Of a DNA stretch of 64,000 bases, positions 1 through 11,267 are shown one piece after another. The DNA comes from Stagonosporopsis chrysanthemi (Eukaryota > Ascomycota > Dothideomycetes > Pleosporales > Didymellaceae), in contig JAFISE010000001.1 of NCBI GenBank assembly GCA_022560025.1, positions 558,001 through 622,000 of the forward strand. The letters run 5' to 3'. Position 1 is the first letter of the stretch; every line of letters begins with the position of its first letter. A program made the position numbers and the translations under genes. Under the pieces are notes generated by a model. That model saw nothing but the letters and a program-made list of their open reading frames with translations. It searched no databases and was not told the origin of the DNA.

Positions 1-758
1 AGGTTGGAGTAAGGCACGTATACCGTCATTGTCCTTGTCGTTGTGAAAGCAAACACTGTAGTGGTTGTCCACGTGGTAGCTACCGCCGTGGCGTTTCCTA
101 GGTCTGCTTTGGACGAGCATGTCTCCTTGCGACTGATAATTTCGCAGTGCGAAGAGGGCTGGACTGGGACTCTGGCTGTTGATGCCGAACTCAGTGAGGA
201 TACTGACGAAGCTACGCTGTTGCTTTTGCCTGAGCTTGATAAGTGTCGGGAAATGCTGCTTGACCGACCCGACGGAGGTGGAGCGTGTCCAGAAAAGATG
301 GCGGGTGGCGGCGAGTAGGCGGGCAACGTTGGCATCGTCTTGACAGAGTTGACCGTCCTAGCTGGAGACGATGTAGCCATGGAACCAGCAACTGACTTCG
401 TGGCTGAAGATTTGCTGCCCGTCGTAACTGCCGACCTAGTAACAACATGAGCCCTGCTCGCGGGACTAGACATGCTATTCGATGACTGACTATCCTCGGG
501 GATTGATAGCGAAGGAGACCTGTCAGTCACTGGACTTGAACAGTCTGTAGCATAACACAAATGCACAGAGCTGAACCAGAATGGCGGACTGGTGGGTCTA
601 GTGCTAACAGACGAATCCTTGTTTTTAGAGGCCAGTAGGGATAGTTCAGTGACCGGGGGGAAGAATGACGTAGTGACAGGAGCCAGGATCGAAGCCTCAA
701 CGAGTAAGACAATGCAAGGGAGTACCAACAGAGTCATAGGCCTGGTGAGGACGACCAT
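1..758 (-). CDS. Secreted Ser/Thr-rich protein, 5' part (gene continues past left edge)
   Basis: The minus strand stays open from an ATG at 758 down to base 1, about 252 codons, with no stop, so the C-terminus lies outside the window. An in-frame TGA sits upstream of the ATG (near 788), which fixes this as the first possible start. The first ~22 residues (MVVLTRPMTLLVLPCIVLLV, then EAS) look like a signal peptide. The rest is rich in Ser, Thr and Pro, with a few Cys, and runs into a Thr-rich stretch (ATTWTTTTVFAFTTTRT) near the edge. This composition is typical of fungal cell-wall or GPI-anchored and heavily O-glycosylated extracellular proteins. No catalytic domain is visible in the part present and I do not recognise the family. 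No intron is needed. Short plus-strand frames over the same bases are shadows. Confidence 0.6.
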   Translation of the reverse strand, partial: MVVLTRPMTLLVLPCIVLLVEASILAPVTTSFFPPVTELSLLASKNKDSSVSTRPTSPPFWFSSVHLCYATDCSSPVTDRSPSLSIPEDSQSSNSMSSPASRAHVVTRSAVTTGSKSSATKSVAGSMATSSPARTVNSVKTMPTLPAYSPPPAIFSGHAPPPSGRSSSISRHLSSSGKSNSVASSVSSLSSASTARVPVQPSSHCEIISRKETCSSKADLGNATAVATTWTTTTVFAFTTTRTMTVYVPYSN

Positions 759-2030
759 CCTAGCGAAGCAGCGACGAGATGGTTGTCAAAGTAAAAAAAA
801 GGAAGATAGTCTCGGGTAAAAAGCTTTTTGAGAGGATGCGCAAGCGGATGATGATGAGGACCAGATATTGGCGGAGAAGAAGGACAGGCTAGGTCCTAGC
901 TGTCCCTATGCCACAGCATCCGTCTTGCGGGCCTGCAATTTAACCCCATTCCGTCTTTGGGTGAATGGACAGTTGAAAAAAAACCCCTTTTGTTGGCCCT
1001 GAGACGGTGTTGAGGAGGCCCTTTCCATCACGGTCAGAAATTGGACCTGAAAATACCGATCTTGATTCATCATCCTGACCGATCGGTCTAAATGCAAGGA
1101 AGAACAAATCAGGTGTATCAAAAACAATCAACTCCGAGCTGCCACTGTTGACAAGTTACATGAATGGCTACTTCGATACAAACGCATTTGACGAGTTCCA
1201 CCTGTGGAAAGATGGACCCCCGGAGCCCTGATCCGAAGTGCCCGCAGCTTGGGGAGCGAGATGCAGTGATCATGGACAGCTCTTTCGTTACTGAGGACCC
1301 TGAACCAATACTCTGGCCCACTCATTGAAGCGCTGAGTCCTGGTTGAAGCGTTGTCCTAATTGTGAGCCAGTCCAGACGATCACAGGTGAGGCCAATGCA
1401 AGTCTGATACTGAGTCGACCACTTGCACAGACGATAGAGTGAAGTTGTACTCCTTGATAGGCCTCGAAGCATTTCCCTGACATGTCTGTATCCAAACCAC
1501 AAGAAGAGAGGTAACAATCATGGGCAGATATTGTGCACCAGTGTGAAGCGGCTTCGTCGAAGAGGCACTATCGAGTGAAGCCCGAGTAGTCGGCAGGGAT
1601 CACTTGCGATCGTGTAGCGGATCATTTAATAAATGTGTATCATGTGATGAGATGTCTGCAATGGCCCCCGGTCTTGGGCGCCGACGGCTTGATAGTGGGT
1701 AGTGATGAAGATGCCGAGGCAGGCCGATCTCGAAGCGTGGCATTTGTAAGCTTCGAATGTGTCAGCATAGACCTCAAAAAACCGCATCGCCACGAAGTAG
1801 CATGCGACAAAATCATGAAGTGGTGTAGAGAAGTACTGTAGAAGAGTAGCATGTATCAAATCATGTCTTTTAGCAAGGTATCATGGTATCTGTGCTGCTC
1901 CAAGTCCCTTCCGAATATCGAGAGAGAGCTCTGTGCACGTAAAAATGCTGCCTTTTGTGTCCCAGTCCTCCTCTACCCAATGCTAAGCTGCCGAACGAGA
2001 TTGCCTGCGAGTAGTCTATGCACGCACAAT
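759..2030. other. Intergenic, no supported gene
   Basis: About 1.3 kb between the heads and tails of two minus-strand genes. Several short overlapping frames exist on both strands, the longest 129 codons on the minus strand at 1128-1517, but none has a recognisable motif, splice structure or coding-like composition. The right part must contain the 3' UTR of the thioredoxin gene, and the left part the promoter of the secreted protein. I see nothing else. Confidence 0.5.
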
Positions 2031-2647
2031 CTATGCGTCGATGTTGGACTTGATGGCGGCCTCGAGAGCCTTGGGGTTGGCACCAACAACCTCAGCGACC
2101 TTCTCGCCGTTCTTGAAGAGAAGGAAAGTGGGCATGGCGCGGATGCCGAGTTCCTGTGCAACGTCGGGAACCTCGTCGACGTCGAGCTTGTAGAAGCGGG
2201 CGTTGGGGTATGTGCTAGAGAACCTGCAGAGTTGATTAGAAAACGTTGTGGGCTGCGTGCGGGAGAACTTACTTGACAACCTGGGGCGCAATGACCTTGC
2301 AGGGACCGCACCAGGTGGCGAAGCAGTCAAGGACCATCAGGCTGGACTTGTCGCCGAGCGCCTCATCGAAGGCGGTCTTGCTATGAGGCCGTTAGCAGTT
2401 GCGCGCAGAAACAATGACGTCGCCAACGCAGTAGAAACATGCGATATGGCGCCATTGCGTCACAGGAGACTCACGTCTGGAGGTTGTGCACGCCGGTGTC
2501 AGACATTCTGGCTGTGTTGGAGAAGAACTTCTGTGTAAGAAGGGGTCGGTATAGGTTTGAGGTAGATGTGGGGTTGATTGAAGCTGTTTGCAGACGCGCA
2601 GAGGTAAGCAGTGTTCTGGCAAACCGTGACGTCGACGGGGCGAACAT
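2031..2647 (-). CDS. Thioredoxin, mitochondrial type, three exons
   Basis: Thiol-disulfide oxidoreductase. Exons on the minus strand are 2647-2475, 2380-2273 and 2223-2031, with introns of 94 and 49 nt (GT..AG), giving 157 residues. The middle exon encodes the classic active site WCGPC followed by KVIAPQV. The last exon encodes the second half of the fold (FYKLDVDEVPDVAQELGI, then the cis-Pro segment RAMPTFLLFKNG). The first ~47 residues (MFAPSTSRFARTLLTSARLQ onward) are rich in Arg, Ser and Thr with no acidic residues, as in a mitochondrial targeting sequence. A second in-frame ATG at 2506 (MSDTGVHNLQT) would give a cytosolic ~110-residue thioredoxin of normal length, so dual targeting from one gene is possible. 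A further upstream in-frame ATG at 2764 exists and is judged less likely. Family assignment is firm; the start is less so. Confidence 0.93.
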
Positions 2648-3906
2648 GGTATAAGTACAGCGAAAAGAAGTGAGACAAAAGCTTAAGCGATTGATAAGAC
2701 TCGGCTGACAGAATGCACTGGACAAAGTTGCCTGCCGGTGCCGATTACGGGGTGACAAAGTCAACGACGCGCCGCCAGGTTAGATTCGGCAAAAGTGCGC
2801 GAATCGTCGAGTCCCTGCACGAATACAAAATGATCGCGAATCGCGCGCGCACTTGAGATGAGGAAGCAAACACGGACAGGAAAGGGCGACTTACGGAGTT
2901 CTGCGTGTTGGAGGGGTCTCAGAAAAGGCTCGCGGAGTTGAGGGAAACGATGATTAATACTAGAGCGGCTTACCTCGCCGCGGGTGGGCTGCCAACGGAT
3001 GACGTGCGAGCTTGCCCGACACCCCGCCAGGGTCCTGCCTCAGGCTTCAGCCTTCAGGCACGAATGCTCCGGGGGGATGTTGATGTATGTGCAGTGGCTA
3101 CTGTCTCGATAGATTCGCTGTGTCCTGCTTCAAGCTGCCGTTCACTTACACGTCTCATGCCCACCATGTCAGTTGGCTTGCGAGTCTTTGTGAAAGCCCG
3201 ATTTGTGTGCCCCACCACGGCTCCAGTGCCAGGCTAATAATACTGTGGAGGGGCACTTTGCGGGCCTCATCACTAAGGAACCGAGCACTGGAAGTATGGG
3301 CAATTCACACAGTGGTAGAAAATCGAGCTGTCGAGACAGCTGTATTTGGAGCTATACATCGCTCTCACAGCGTGTGAGCGCAAAACATCTCCCAACCCCA
3401 GCGCCATTTTGTCCTAGATGCGCTATTATTTTTTGACACCCTTGACATGAAAGGAGCTCCCCGACGACGCATCCGTGCATCCTCGCTCGCTATCGATAGA
3501 TAACGAATCTCCAAGACTGTTCAATATTGAACCAAAAGAACGACAGGGCACAAGAGCCGAGGTCGCCGACCTCTATACAATACAATATGGTATCATGCCC
3601 AGAACAAAAACTCAACAAAGATCAACCAAACGCCGCGCTATGCAGTCTCCCAGAGACAAGCGCTCTCTGTCTGCCATCATCAGCGGGTGTGAAACAGAAG
3701 TGTGATCTTCGTCAGCAGCGATCGATCGTCCAGGAAGCATGTGTCAGCCAAAAGCAGAAACTTTGTGGTAAAGAAAACGTGCAAAGTGTGACTGGGTCGC
3801 ATACGGTAATGACTGACCAGGACAAAGGAAAAACAAAAGGAGTGGCGTGGTGTGGCGGTCATGCAGTTTTCCTGAATCGATCTCTCGGCGCCTCAGAATA
3901 CATCAT
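2648..3906. other. Intergenic, no supported gene
   Basis: About 1.26 kb holding the thioredoxin promoter at its left end and the 3' UTR of the next minus-strand gene at its right end. Small frames on the plus strand (for example 2905-3237 and 3527-3919) overlap one another and show no conserved motifs. I see no RNA gene or repeat. Confidence 0.5.
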
Positions 3907-6549
3907 CTATTCCTGCTGAGACATCCTGCCGGGTGAGGCTGTGCTCGACCGCTTCTGGATGTCCAAAAGCTTGGCCGAGCCGGCACTAAGATGCCGCACG
4001 TGGTGTTTACCAAAATCCACGCTTTTTGCACGTTGTACCGTGGCGTGCTCTTCCGAATCGTCCGACTGTGGCGATTCAGGCTCATTGCCGAGTGTCTTAC
4101 TGGTCTCTTCGGGCGAGAGGGCATCTGCATCGAACATGGTAAGCAAGCCCTCTGCAGACTTGACTCGGACATTCCGATGGATGACGGTAGGCTGGCGAGC
4201 TACACCAGCCTTGACGTGCTCGCTATCTTGCGATCTACGGGCCGATGGAGTAGGCTCATCTTCTTCCTCGGATTCGGCGGCCGCGTCGAGTGTGGCCATG
4301 GCTGTGCTACTGGCTTTCCTGCCAAGAAGCTCGCTCGAAAGGTTCGATCGGCGGAGCTCGTCCGGCTGTGGTGTCAGCCGTTTGAAATATTCGTCATCTG
4401 CCACGCCCAGCTCTTCAAATGAATTATTGAATTCGGGGTTTTGTTGAACAGCCGACGAGGCGACACTGGATCGCATCATCGACTTGTTGGAGATCCGCTT
4501 GACAGGCTTACCAGACAGCCATGAGCCCTCCGAGTCCACTGAGGCAAGTGACTGTGACATTTTGTTACCGAGTGGCAACCCCGGACTGACTGGCGAATCC
4601 GATCGAGCGTTGGTGGCCAGACCAAGTGACCCAACGCGGAGCTTTTCTGGATTTTGAGTTCGGCGCCGTGCGGCAATGGCACTTGTCCCAGGGACTTCCG
4701 GTGACGCTACACGAGACTCGGGTGGAGAGATGGGAAATTCGGGTAGGTCTTCTCTGAACTTGGACATTGTGCGGCGAGGAAGGCTAGAAGGCCTCTTGAT
4801 CTGGATGGGAGCAGTTGGTATGGTACCAACCAGATGAGCTGGAAGTGGTTGGCGAGACATCGACTCTCGCGATGTGTTGGAGAAGGAAGCTTCCGAAGGA
4901 GTGGCGCGTCCCGGTTCTTGAGAGCTTCGCTTGCTCCGTCGAAAGAAGGACGCAAACGCACTCATTCGTCGTCCATCTGAGCTACGACGGCGGAAACTAG
5001 AGCCTTTGTTGGATGTTATTGTATCAACGGTTTCAATGGGATGCAACGACCCACTCCTGGTCGGGTCGTAGTGAGCCTCGACTGATTCGAAAGGGGACTC
5101 TTCGGCAAGCTTTTCGGAGAGGAGCTCCGGCATCATGGAAACATTTGATGGTCCACGAGTATGTACAGGGCCGGCATTACCTCGAGAGTAGCGGACAGCC
5201 TGAGCATCTGAGATGATCATGTCCTCCATTGGCGTCTCTATGGGGGTGGGTAGTTGGCTGTTGTCGTTGGCAGCAGGGGTGGCCAGCTCCAAAGGTGCGA
5301 GTCGGTGCATCGGGGGTGGTGTCAGCGGTCGAAGCCACGGCGGTGTTGAGGGCGTTGCTGGACGCACGTCCTCCATCGATACTACGGGCTCCTGTACGGG
5401 TTCTGGCTTACGCGCTGCCAAATCTTTCTCAATACCAAGACCAACTGCCTCAAAGCCCCCTCGGTCAGGTACTGGTGAAGCACCTCCAGGGGCAGCATTC
5501 TGCTTCTCGGCACGTCTCTCAAGTCGACGACGCAGGCGTTCTTGGTCTGCCTTGGCCTTCTTCTCATGGCGCCGCTTGTCCCTGTCGAGAATCTCTCGCA
5601 ACGCACCGGCATCGAGGCTGTCAGCCAGGTCATCGATCCTACTCGTCCTCTTCCATTGCTTGTCTTCCTTTGAGCTAGTGGGTCTCTTCTCCCTTCGGGA
5701 ATTGCCTCTTTCCAAGCGTGCTGTTGGCGACGAACGATCGCCGTTGTAATAGTATGATGGACCGACAGAGAGGCGGACGGTGGGTCGTGGCGCAAGGATA
5801 TCGAGGGCGCTGACGCGGAAGGCACGTAGTTCGGAGTTGCCAGACATGGACGAGTGTATCGAGTCTTCGAGGGGCAGGGAGATGTTGGACTGCGGACGCT
5901 CGAAGCGAGCGTTGAGGCCGCCCTTGACCTTCTTGCTATCTCGACGCAGCATGCTACCGGAGTTACCGGCGGGGCGTTTTTGCGGCATTGGCAGAGTCAT
6001 CGCGCGGATCTCCTCTTCGCGAATGTGGTCATGCTCCTTTCGCCTCTTGCTAGACTTGCGGCGGGTCAGGGATGTTTCGTTGGGAGCACCCCTGCGCAGT
6101 GACTGGGGTCTCTGGAGCTTCCCCCGTTCGCGTGCCGTGCGCAGACTGGTGTGGGAGGGGGAGTGGAAGTTGTAGGGCACGCCGCTGAAGTCCTGGGTGA
6201 CGGGGCGCAGATGCGGGCTGTGGGCGAGGCGGCGCTGGTACGGTAGGGCTGTGATGTCCTCGACGCTGGACGCCGGGTTGGGCAGGTGCGCCTCTTTAGC
6301 ATGGCCGGGGTCGAGCGGTGGGTCGCTGAAAGGATTCTTCTCGACGTCGTGCAAGGACGCTGTGGAGCGCGAACTCGTCCTCCTCCGGCGGCTGCTGCGC
6401 TGGCTGGGCCGGTGGTGCAGGGCATCGCGGCCCTGGTCGTGAATCGCAACGGTTTGCTCTGCGACGGGCCCGCTCCTGTCTGCAGCCGCGGCGCGGCCCT
6501 CTTTTAATTTAGCGGCTCGTCCGCTCTTGCGCCCAAACGGCCACGGCAT
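3907..6549 (-). CDS. Large disordered basic protein of unknown function, single exon
   Basis: A single uninterrupted frame of 880 codons. I do not recognise a named family. The N-terminus (MPWPFGRKSGRAAKLKEGRA) is strongly basic. The body is rich in Ser, Arg and Pro with many SP/TP and RRxS sites typical of phosphorylated regulatory proteins. A highly charged segment around residues 290-350 (KEDKQWKRTSRIDDLADSLD, then REILDRDKRRHEKKAKADQE) is probably helical. Two blocks stand out as likely conserved short motifs: MSAFASFFRRSKRSS around residue 530, and RTMSKFREDLPEFPISPPES around 590. There is no membrane segment, signal peptide or enzyme domain. The C-terminus is acidic and Ser-rich. A cytoskeletal, signalling or polarity role would fit the composition, but that is a guess. 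Many shorter frames on both strands inside this span are shadows. Confidence 0.8.
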   Translation of the reverse strand: MPWPFGRKSGRAAKLKEGRAAAADRSGPVAEQTVAIHDQGRDALHHRPSQRSSRRRRTSSRSTASLHDVEKNPFSDPPLDPGHAKEAHLPNPASSVEDITALPYQRRLAHSPHLRPVTQDFSGVPYNFHSPSHTSLRTARERGKLQRPQSLRRGAPNETSLTRRKSSKRRKEHDHIREEEIRAMTLPMPQKRPAGNSGSMLRRDSKKVKGGLNARFERPQSNISLPLEDSIHSSMSGNSELRAFRVSALDILAPRPTVRLSVGPSYYYNGDRSSPTARLERGNSRREKRPTSSKEDKQWKRTSRIDDLADSLDAGALREILDRDKRRHEKKAKADQERLRRRLERRAEKQNAAPGGASPVPDRGGFEAVGLGIEKDLAARKPEPVQEPVVSMEDVRPATPSTPPWLRPLTPPPMHRLAPLELATPAANDNSQLPTPIETPMEDMIISDAQAVRYSRGNAGPVHTRGPSNVSMMPELLSEKLAEESPFESVEAHYDPTRSGSLHPIETVDTITSNKGSSFRRRSSDGRRMSAFASFFRRSKRSSQEPGRATPSEASFSNTSRESMSRQPLPAHLVGTIPTAPIQIKRPSSLPRRTMSKFREDLPEFPISPPESRVASPEVPGTSAIAARRRTQNPEKLRVGSLGLATNARSDSPVSPGLPLGNKMSQSLASVDSEGSWLSGKPVKRISNKSMMRSSVASSAVQQNPEFNNSFEELGVADDEYFKRLTPQPDELRRSNLSSELLGRKASSTAMATLDAAAESEEEDEPTPSARRSQDSEHVKAGVARQPTVIHRNVRVKSAEGLLTMFDADALSPEETSKTLGNEPESPQSDDSEEHATVQRAKSVDFGKHHVRHLSAGSAKLLDIQKRSSTASPGRMSQQE

Positions 6550-9513
6550 GGATGCACGCTGGCCGGCCTGGCGGGGACGAGGCGATGGTGGTGGCAGGCT
6601 GCGCTGCTCGCTGCCAGCGCAGAGACGTGACCGCGCGAGCGTGGTGCACTGATGGCTGCGGGCCTATCTGGTGTTGGTGTCGCTGCAGTGTCGGCTAGAA
6701 TGCATCATGTCTGACTGGGCAGGGTGCTGGGCGGAAGCGAGAGCTGAGGCGAGCAGCAGCCGTCAAAGGTCCAACGGGTCAGTGTGCAGGCCGGCGGGGG
6801 GGGAAACTGGGAAGTAATTCGAGCGACGGCAAAGGAAGGGAGAGGCTGCGGTGTTGGAACGCCCTAGAGCTGCCAGCCGGCGTGTGTGATGTAAGGGGAC
6901 TGCCAGTCACGCAGCGGCGCTGCTAAACCTTGGAAAGGCTCGGACGGCTGTGACGAAGCAAAGCCCTAAAGCCCCCACCACGAGGCACGCCAAAAATACC
7001 CCTACAGCGTTCTTGGTTCGGGGAATTGCCTGGCGCACGCTGGGCCCGCCGGTGCCACTCGTGCAGCCCGCTGCGCACAGGCGGACGCTGCTCAGCTAAC
7101 GAGCAGACGTTGACGCTCTGCGGCGCCTTGCTGCGTTGGGCGCTGCGCAGACGACTTGCTGCGCATTGGCATGCAGAAGATTTGCCGGCAGAAGCAATTC
7201 ATCGCGACGGGGGTGTCTGGCAGCAACCTCGATTGGACGCCCGCAACGCTTCCAGTTGATCACTGGCGATCTCTCGGTCGAGCCTTCCTTCTTCACGAGT
7301 TCCAGGAAGGCGCGAGCTGCTAGGCCCACTGTGGCTACGCTATTGAGACACATCGTGGGATCCCATGGCCGCCACAGCCCTCATCAACGCTTGTGCCAAT
7401 CACGGGCGTCAGCGCGCTGGTTCCCTTGAACGACCAAATTCTGCGAGAGCCGTTCAATCTCTCGACCATGGCTCGCAGCAAGTCAGATTCCCCAGGTACT
7501 CCAGGTCACCTGCCCCCGCGCACGCCAGTGACATGAGCTATGCGCAGCGCCATGTCCAGTGACGTCCGAGGACTCTAGACCCATGCTAGCGACAGATCAC
7601 GCTGAGGATCACCGAACAGTGCATGCGAGTCCTGCAGAAAGTATCGAAACCCACGGGACGTGGAGAGCCACGTCGGTTTCGCACTGTCCGCCAGCAACAG
7701 TATCAATAACATGCTAGCCAGGTCTGCGGAAGCATATCATCATTCCGGAGGTTTCTCCTCCAATCGTCGAAATCGAGCTAGTAGCTCCCCAGTCGAAGAC
7801 GCCTATCTCCAATAACGTTCCACTGGCCATCCATTCAGGTACCCGGGAATTGAGCGTCCATAGAAGCAAGCTGCTGTCATCATTTCATCTTGACGTCTCG
7901 CTGAGAGTTTAACGGCAAAAGCAGCTGCCACATCTGTCCGGACGGAGCCATCTCAAATGTGCGCGCAGTTCTCGTGTCAGATCAGCCTCCTGGCGCCGTG
8001 TAACAGGAGAAGGATGGCATGCAGCTGTTTCAACAACTTGCTGTGGTATCCGACCATGTCTCACCATGGAGTGCATGTCTAGCAGCTATGCTCGGCTGCA
8101 CTGACTATCAAAGGCTAGGTCTCTTGTGTATTCGATCGCCTTGCTGCTATTGCAACAGAAATTGCGAAACATTAATCATGGTCAATCGTGCCTGAATCAC
8201 ACCTCGCGATGTTTCGTTACGACCTGCGGTGTTCCAGGATCTCCACGCACGCCGCTCCCTGGCCCACGAAAATATTGGTGCGCCATCATACGGCTCCTTT
8301 TGTGGTCCCTGTTAATCTACGATCCACGAATGCTGTCTCGCCTGCATGTTAATATGACTGCTGCAACGCTTGCATACTGGCCGATAAAACACCAACATAT
8401 AACACACAGACGCAGTCCTCTTTTCGTTGGCTGAATCGCTGCGACAAATTGCGATCTGCGGTTATCCAACTGTCTGCTGTAAGCAGGACATGTACTCCCG
8501 CCTTTGTCTTGACGCACAAAACTCCACGTGCAGATGACCTGTATCTGTAATCCGTTGAGCGAGAACGATTGTGCTGGCTGTAATATACTCTAGTGGCCAA
8601 TGATATGGTATCTGCTGTGTTGTACAGACACGGGCGACAGCTCACCGTACTTGCACCGCAGCTGTTACCGCAACGGGGAAGCAGATGCGTGCATTGAAGC
8701 GAGGCCACAGCTTCTCGAGTATCATGGCCGAGTTGCTGGGACAGTGTCAAGGTGTCACGATCTTCATCGATTGTCGTGGAACGAAGCATTCAACAAACAG
8801 TTGACTTCCTACGTGTCTCTGCCTTATCCTTTTCGAGTTCGATGGATCGATATGTTCTGCAACGGTCGCCTGTTGCATTCGATCCCCGCAATTGCCGAGC
8901 GGTGCAACGACTTACTTGTCCGTGGCATGCAGGTTCTCTCGGTCCGCGAAAGGAAGCCCAACAGAATGCTCTACTTCAACCGCAAACCATTTCAGGTAGT
9001 TCAGGCACACTGTGAATCGAGACCTACCAAGCATCTTGAACATTTCCATACGAGCAAAGTACAATCAACATGTGTCGCAACAGATGTTGCGTACATCCAA
9101 CCGTGCAGATCGCGAGCTTTTGACACAAAGTACCTACATTTGTGCACAAGACATTGTCTCCCTTTCCTCCTGGATTATGCCTTGTAACCAATTAACGCGA
9201 ATATTGCTCACGCAAAGCAATAGATCACATCACGGTTAGCGAAAGTTCACCGCTGGTCTCGTCTGGCAAGGTTCGTACACGCTTGGGAGTGCTAATGTTC
9301 TGTATGTGTATCACATCGTCATCCTCTTGGCGACCTCAGCCCTGCAGTCCAGATCGAGTCAAGCGCTTGACCCTTCCTCGCCAACGCCCGCGTGCGCTTT
9401 GTTGACACAACAACACTTGCCGAAAACACCGACGCCTTTGCGACACAGCAACAGCAGGCTCAAATTACATCACCGCAACTATCTTAATACCGCCATCGCA
9501 TTCGCAACCCAAC
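6550..9513. other. Long gene-poor interval
   Basis: Nearly 3 kb between divergently transcribed genes (the 880-residue protein on the left, nuf2 on the right). The first ~600 bases are GC-rich and include a short G run near 6796. The longest frame is 195 codons on the plus strand (8600-9187). It overlaps a 146-codon frame on the opposite strand, shows no domain, and its Cys/His/Arg-rich composition looks like translated non-coding DNA. No tRNA-like, repeat or transposon signal was found by eye. Confidence 0.45.
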
Positions 9514-11009
9514 ATGTCTTACGGAGGGCGTATGAGCATGGCTCCGCGCACTACTACGCATGGCGCACACAACCAGCGCGCGCCTGCGCCGCAAGAGAAC
9601 GACGCCTTCATGACACTGGTATGCATTATTTTCGCCCTTCGTAACGGATCACTGACCTTTATAGCCCGATTCCGAAATTGCTGGGTGTATCACAGATATC
9701 GGCATTCAGTTCAGCGTATTAGACCTCCAAAAACCCAACCCTCAGATAATCCAGAAAGTGTTCGAATGGCTCGCGGAGTTACTCATGAACACGACACGCG
9801 AAGTGGTTGCACCTGCGATGCGGGCTGCGGCAGAAGACCTCTGTGGTGAAGGCGCTGAGCGCCTATTCACCAGCGACACACGCGACTTGATGGCCTTCTT
9901 CGTCATGTTAAAGAAGCTATTGCGAGAGGTTTGTTCTACCCAGCATGCAAGCGCAATATGACAACTGATCATTTGTCAAGTGCGGCATTCACGACTTCAC
10001 CTTTGCAGACCTTTACAAGCCTGCACACCATCGATTAGTTAAGATCTTCTCGTATATGATCAACTTCATAAGGTTTAGAGAGTCGCAAACAGAGGTCATA
10101 GACGAGCACTTCAACAAGGCCGAGCGCACCAAACTTCGCATCGAACAGCTATACAACGACAAGGAGACGAAGGAAATGCAGCTTGCTGAGCTGCAACGCA
10201 ACCGAACGGCCACCGAGAGAATCTTGCAGGATAGGAAGAAGCGCAACGACGAACTTAAGGCCCGACTGCTGGAGCTGAAGCAAGGTCAAGAATCGGTCAT
10301 GGAGAAGCTTGAGCGGGCAAAGGCTGAGCAGGCCAGACTCAAGGAGTTACTGCAACAGAAAGTCGAGCACAAGGAGAACGTCCAGCGGGAGATCATCAAG
10401 TTGAAGCCCTACACACAACAGAGCCCAACAGCACTTGAGGATTCACTGCGCGACCTGAACGACCGTCTGTCTAGCGACAAGACCCACATCGATACCCTGG
10501 ATCGTCGCGCTCGCGCCTTGCAAACATCAACCGACTCGTTCGGTATTGTCATAACCGATGTCACCTCCTGCACACGACTCCTGACAGACGTGCAAGCTGA
10601 TCTTACAAAGGAGGAGGAAGAGTCAGCAAAAGCATCCCGACACCGCGACGCACTCGCAGACCGCAGCAACAACGTTAGAGACGTGGAGCGGCAAGAGCGA
10701 ATGCTCCAGAAGCAGCTAAACAGTATCAACGGTCGCACAGAAAAGCTGAGAACGAAAGGCAACGAGGAAGCAGAGCGTGCACGCATGCGCATGGAAGAGC
10801 TCAGCCAGACGCATGGCAAATTGGTCGAGGACAGAGGCGAGAAACACCGCGACATCGAGAGGCGGCGAGTGCGCATCGAGCAAACAGAGAAGAAGATGGC
10901 GGAGCTCAAGGACAATATTGAGAACGAGGTCCATGCGGCGCACGATGAATACCTCAAGATGGAGAGCCATATCAAGCTCTACATCACCGAGATGGAGCAA
11001 AGCATATAG
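9514..11009 (+). CDS. nuf2: Kinetochore protein Nuf2 (NDC80 complex), three exons
   Basis: Subunit of the Ndc80 complex, which links kinetochores to spindle microtubules. Exons are 9514-9618, 9665-9928 and 9981-11009 (introns 46 and 52 nt), giving 465 residues, the usual length for fungal Nuf2. After ~30 variable residues comes the Nuf2 calponin-homology-like domain: PDSEIAGCITDIGIQFSVLD, LQKPNPQIIQKVFEWLAELL and, across the second splice, GIHDFTFADLYKPAHHRLVK then IFSYMINFIRFRE. From about residue 150 to the end the protein is almost continuous coiled coil, rich in Glu, Lys, Arg and Leu, which in this family pairs with Ndc80. The second intron uses the weaker donor GTTTGT, but the phase is exact. 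It is convergent with the Trs85 gene. Family assignment is strong from the head-domain pattern plus coiled-coil architecture. Confidence 0.92.
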
Positions 11010-11267
11010 GAGTGCGAGGCTCTGCGTACGACTCTGCGTAATCCTGATTGGGGCCCTTAGATGTGTTACGATGGTGTTTGGGTATGGCTTTTTTGATACC
11101 TTATTTTCTTTTGCTTCAATACCACATGATTTGCCTTCTTCAGATCTTGAGAATGACGGACAACTTGCAAGTTCATAAGCCTCATGCATTGTATCATACG
11201 CTCTAACTCAACGCCATGCCAAGCGTGACTGGATTCCAGAACCTGACTTCATTACCACAACCACCTC

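Noticed and set aside
1128..1517. 129-codon minus-strand frame
   Set aside because: No recognisable features; overlapping frames in other phases; composition like random sequence.
8600..9187. 195-codon plus-strand frame in a gene-poor interval
   Set aside because: Overlaps a comparable antisense frame, has no motif and an unbiased composition; considered chance.
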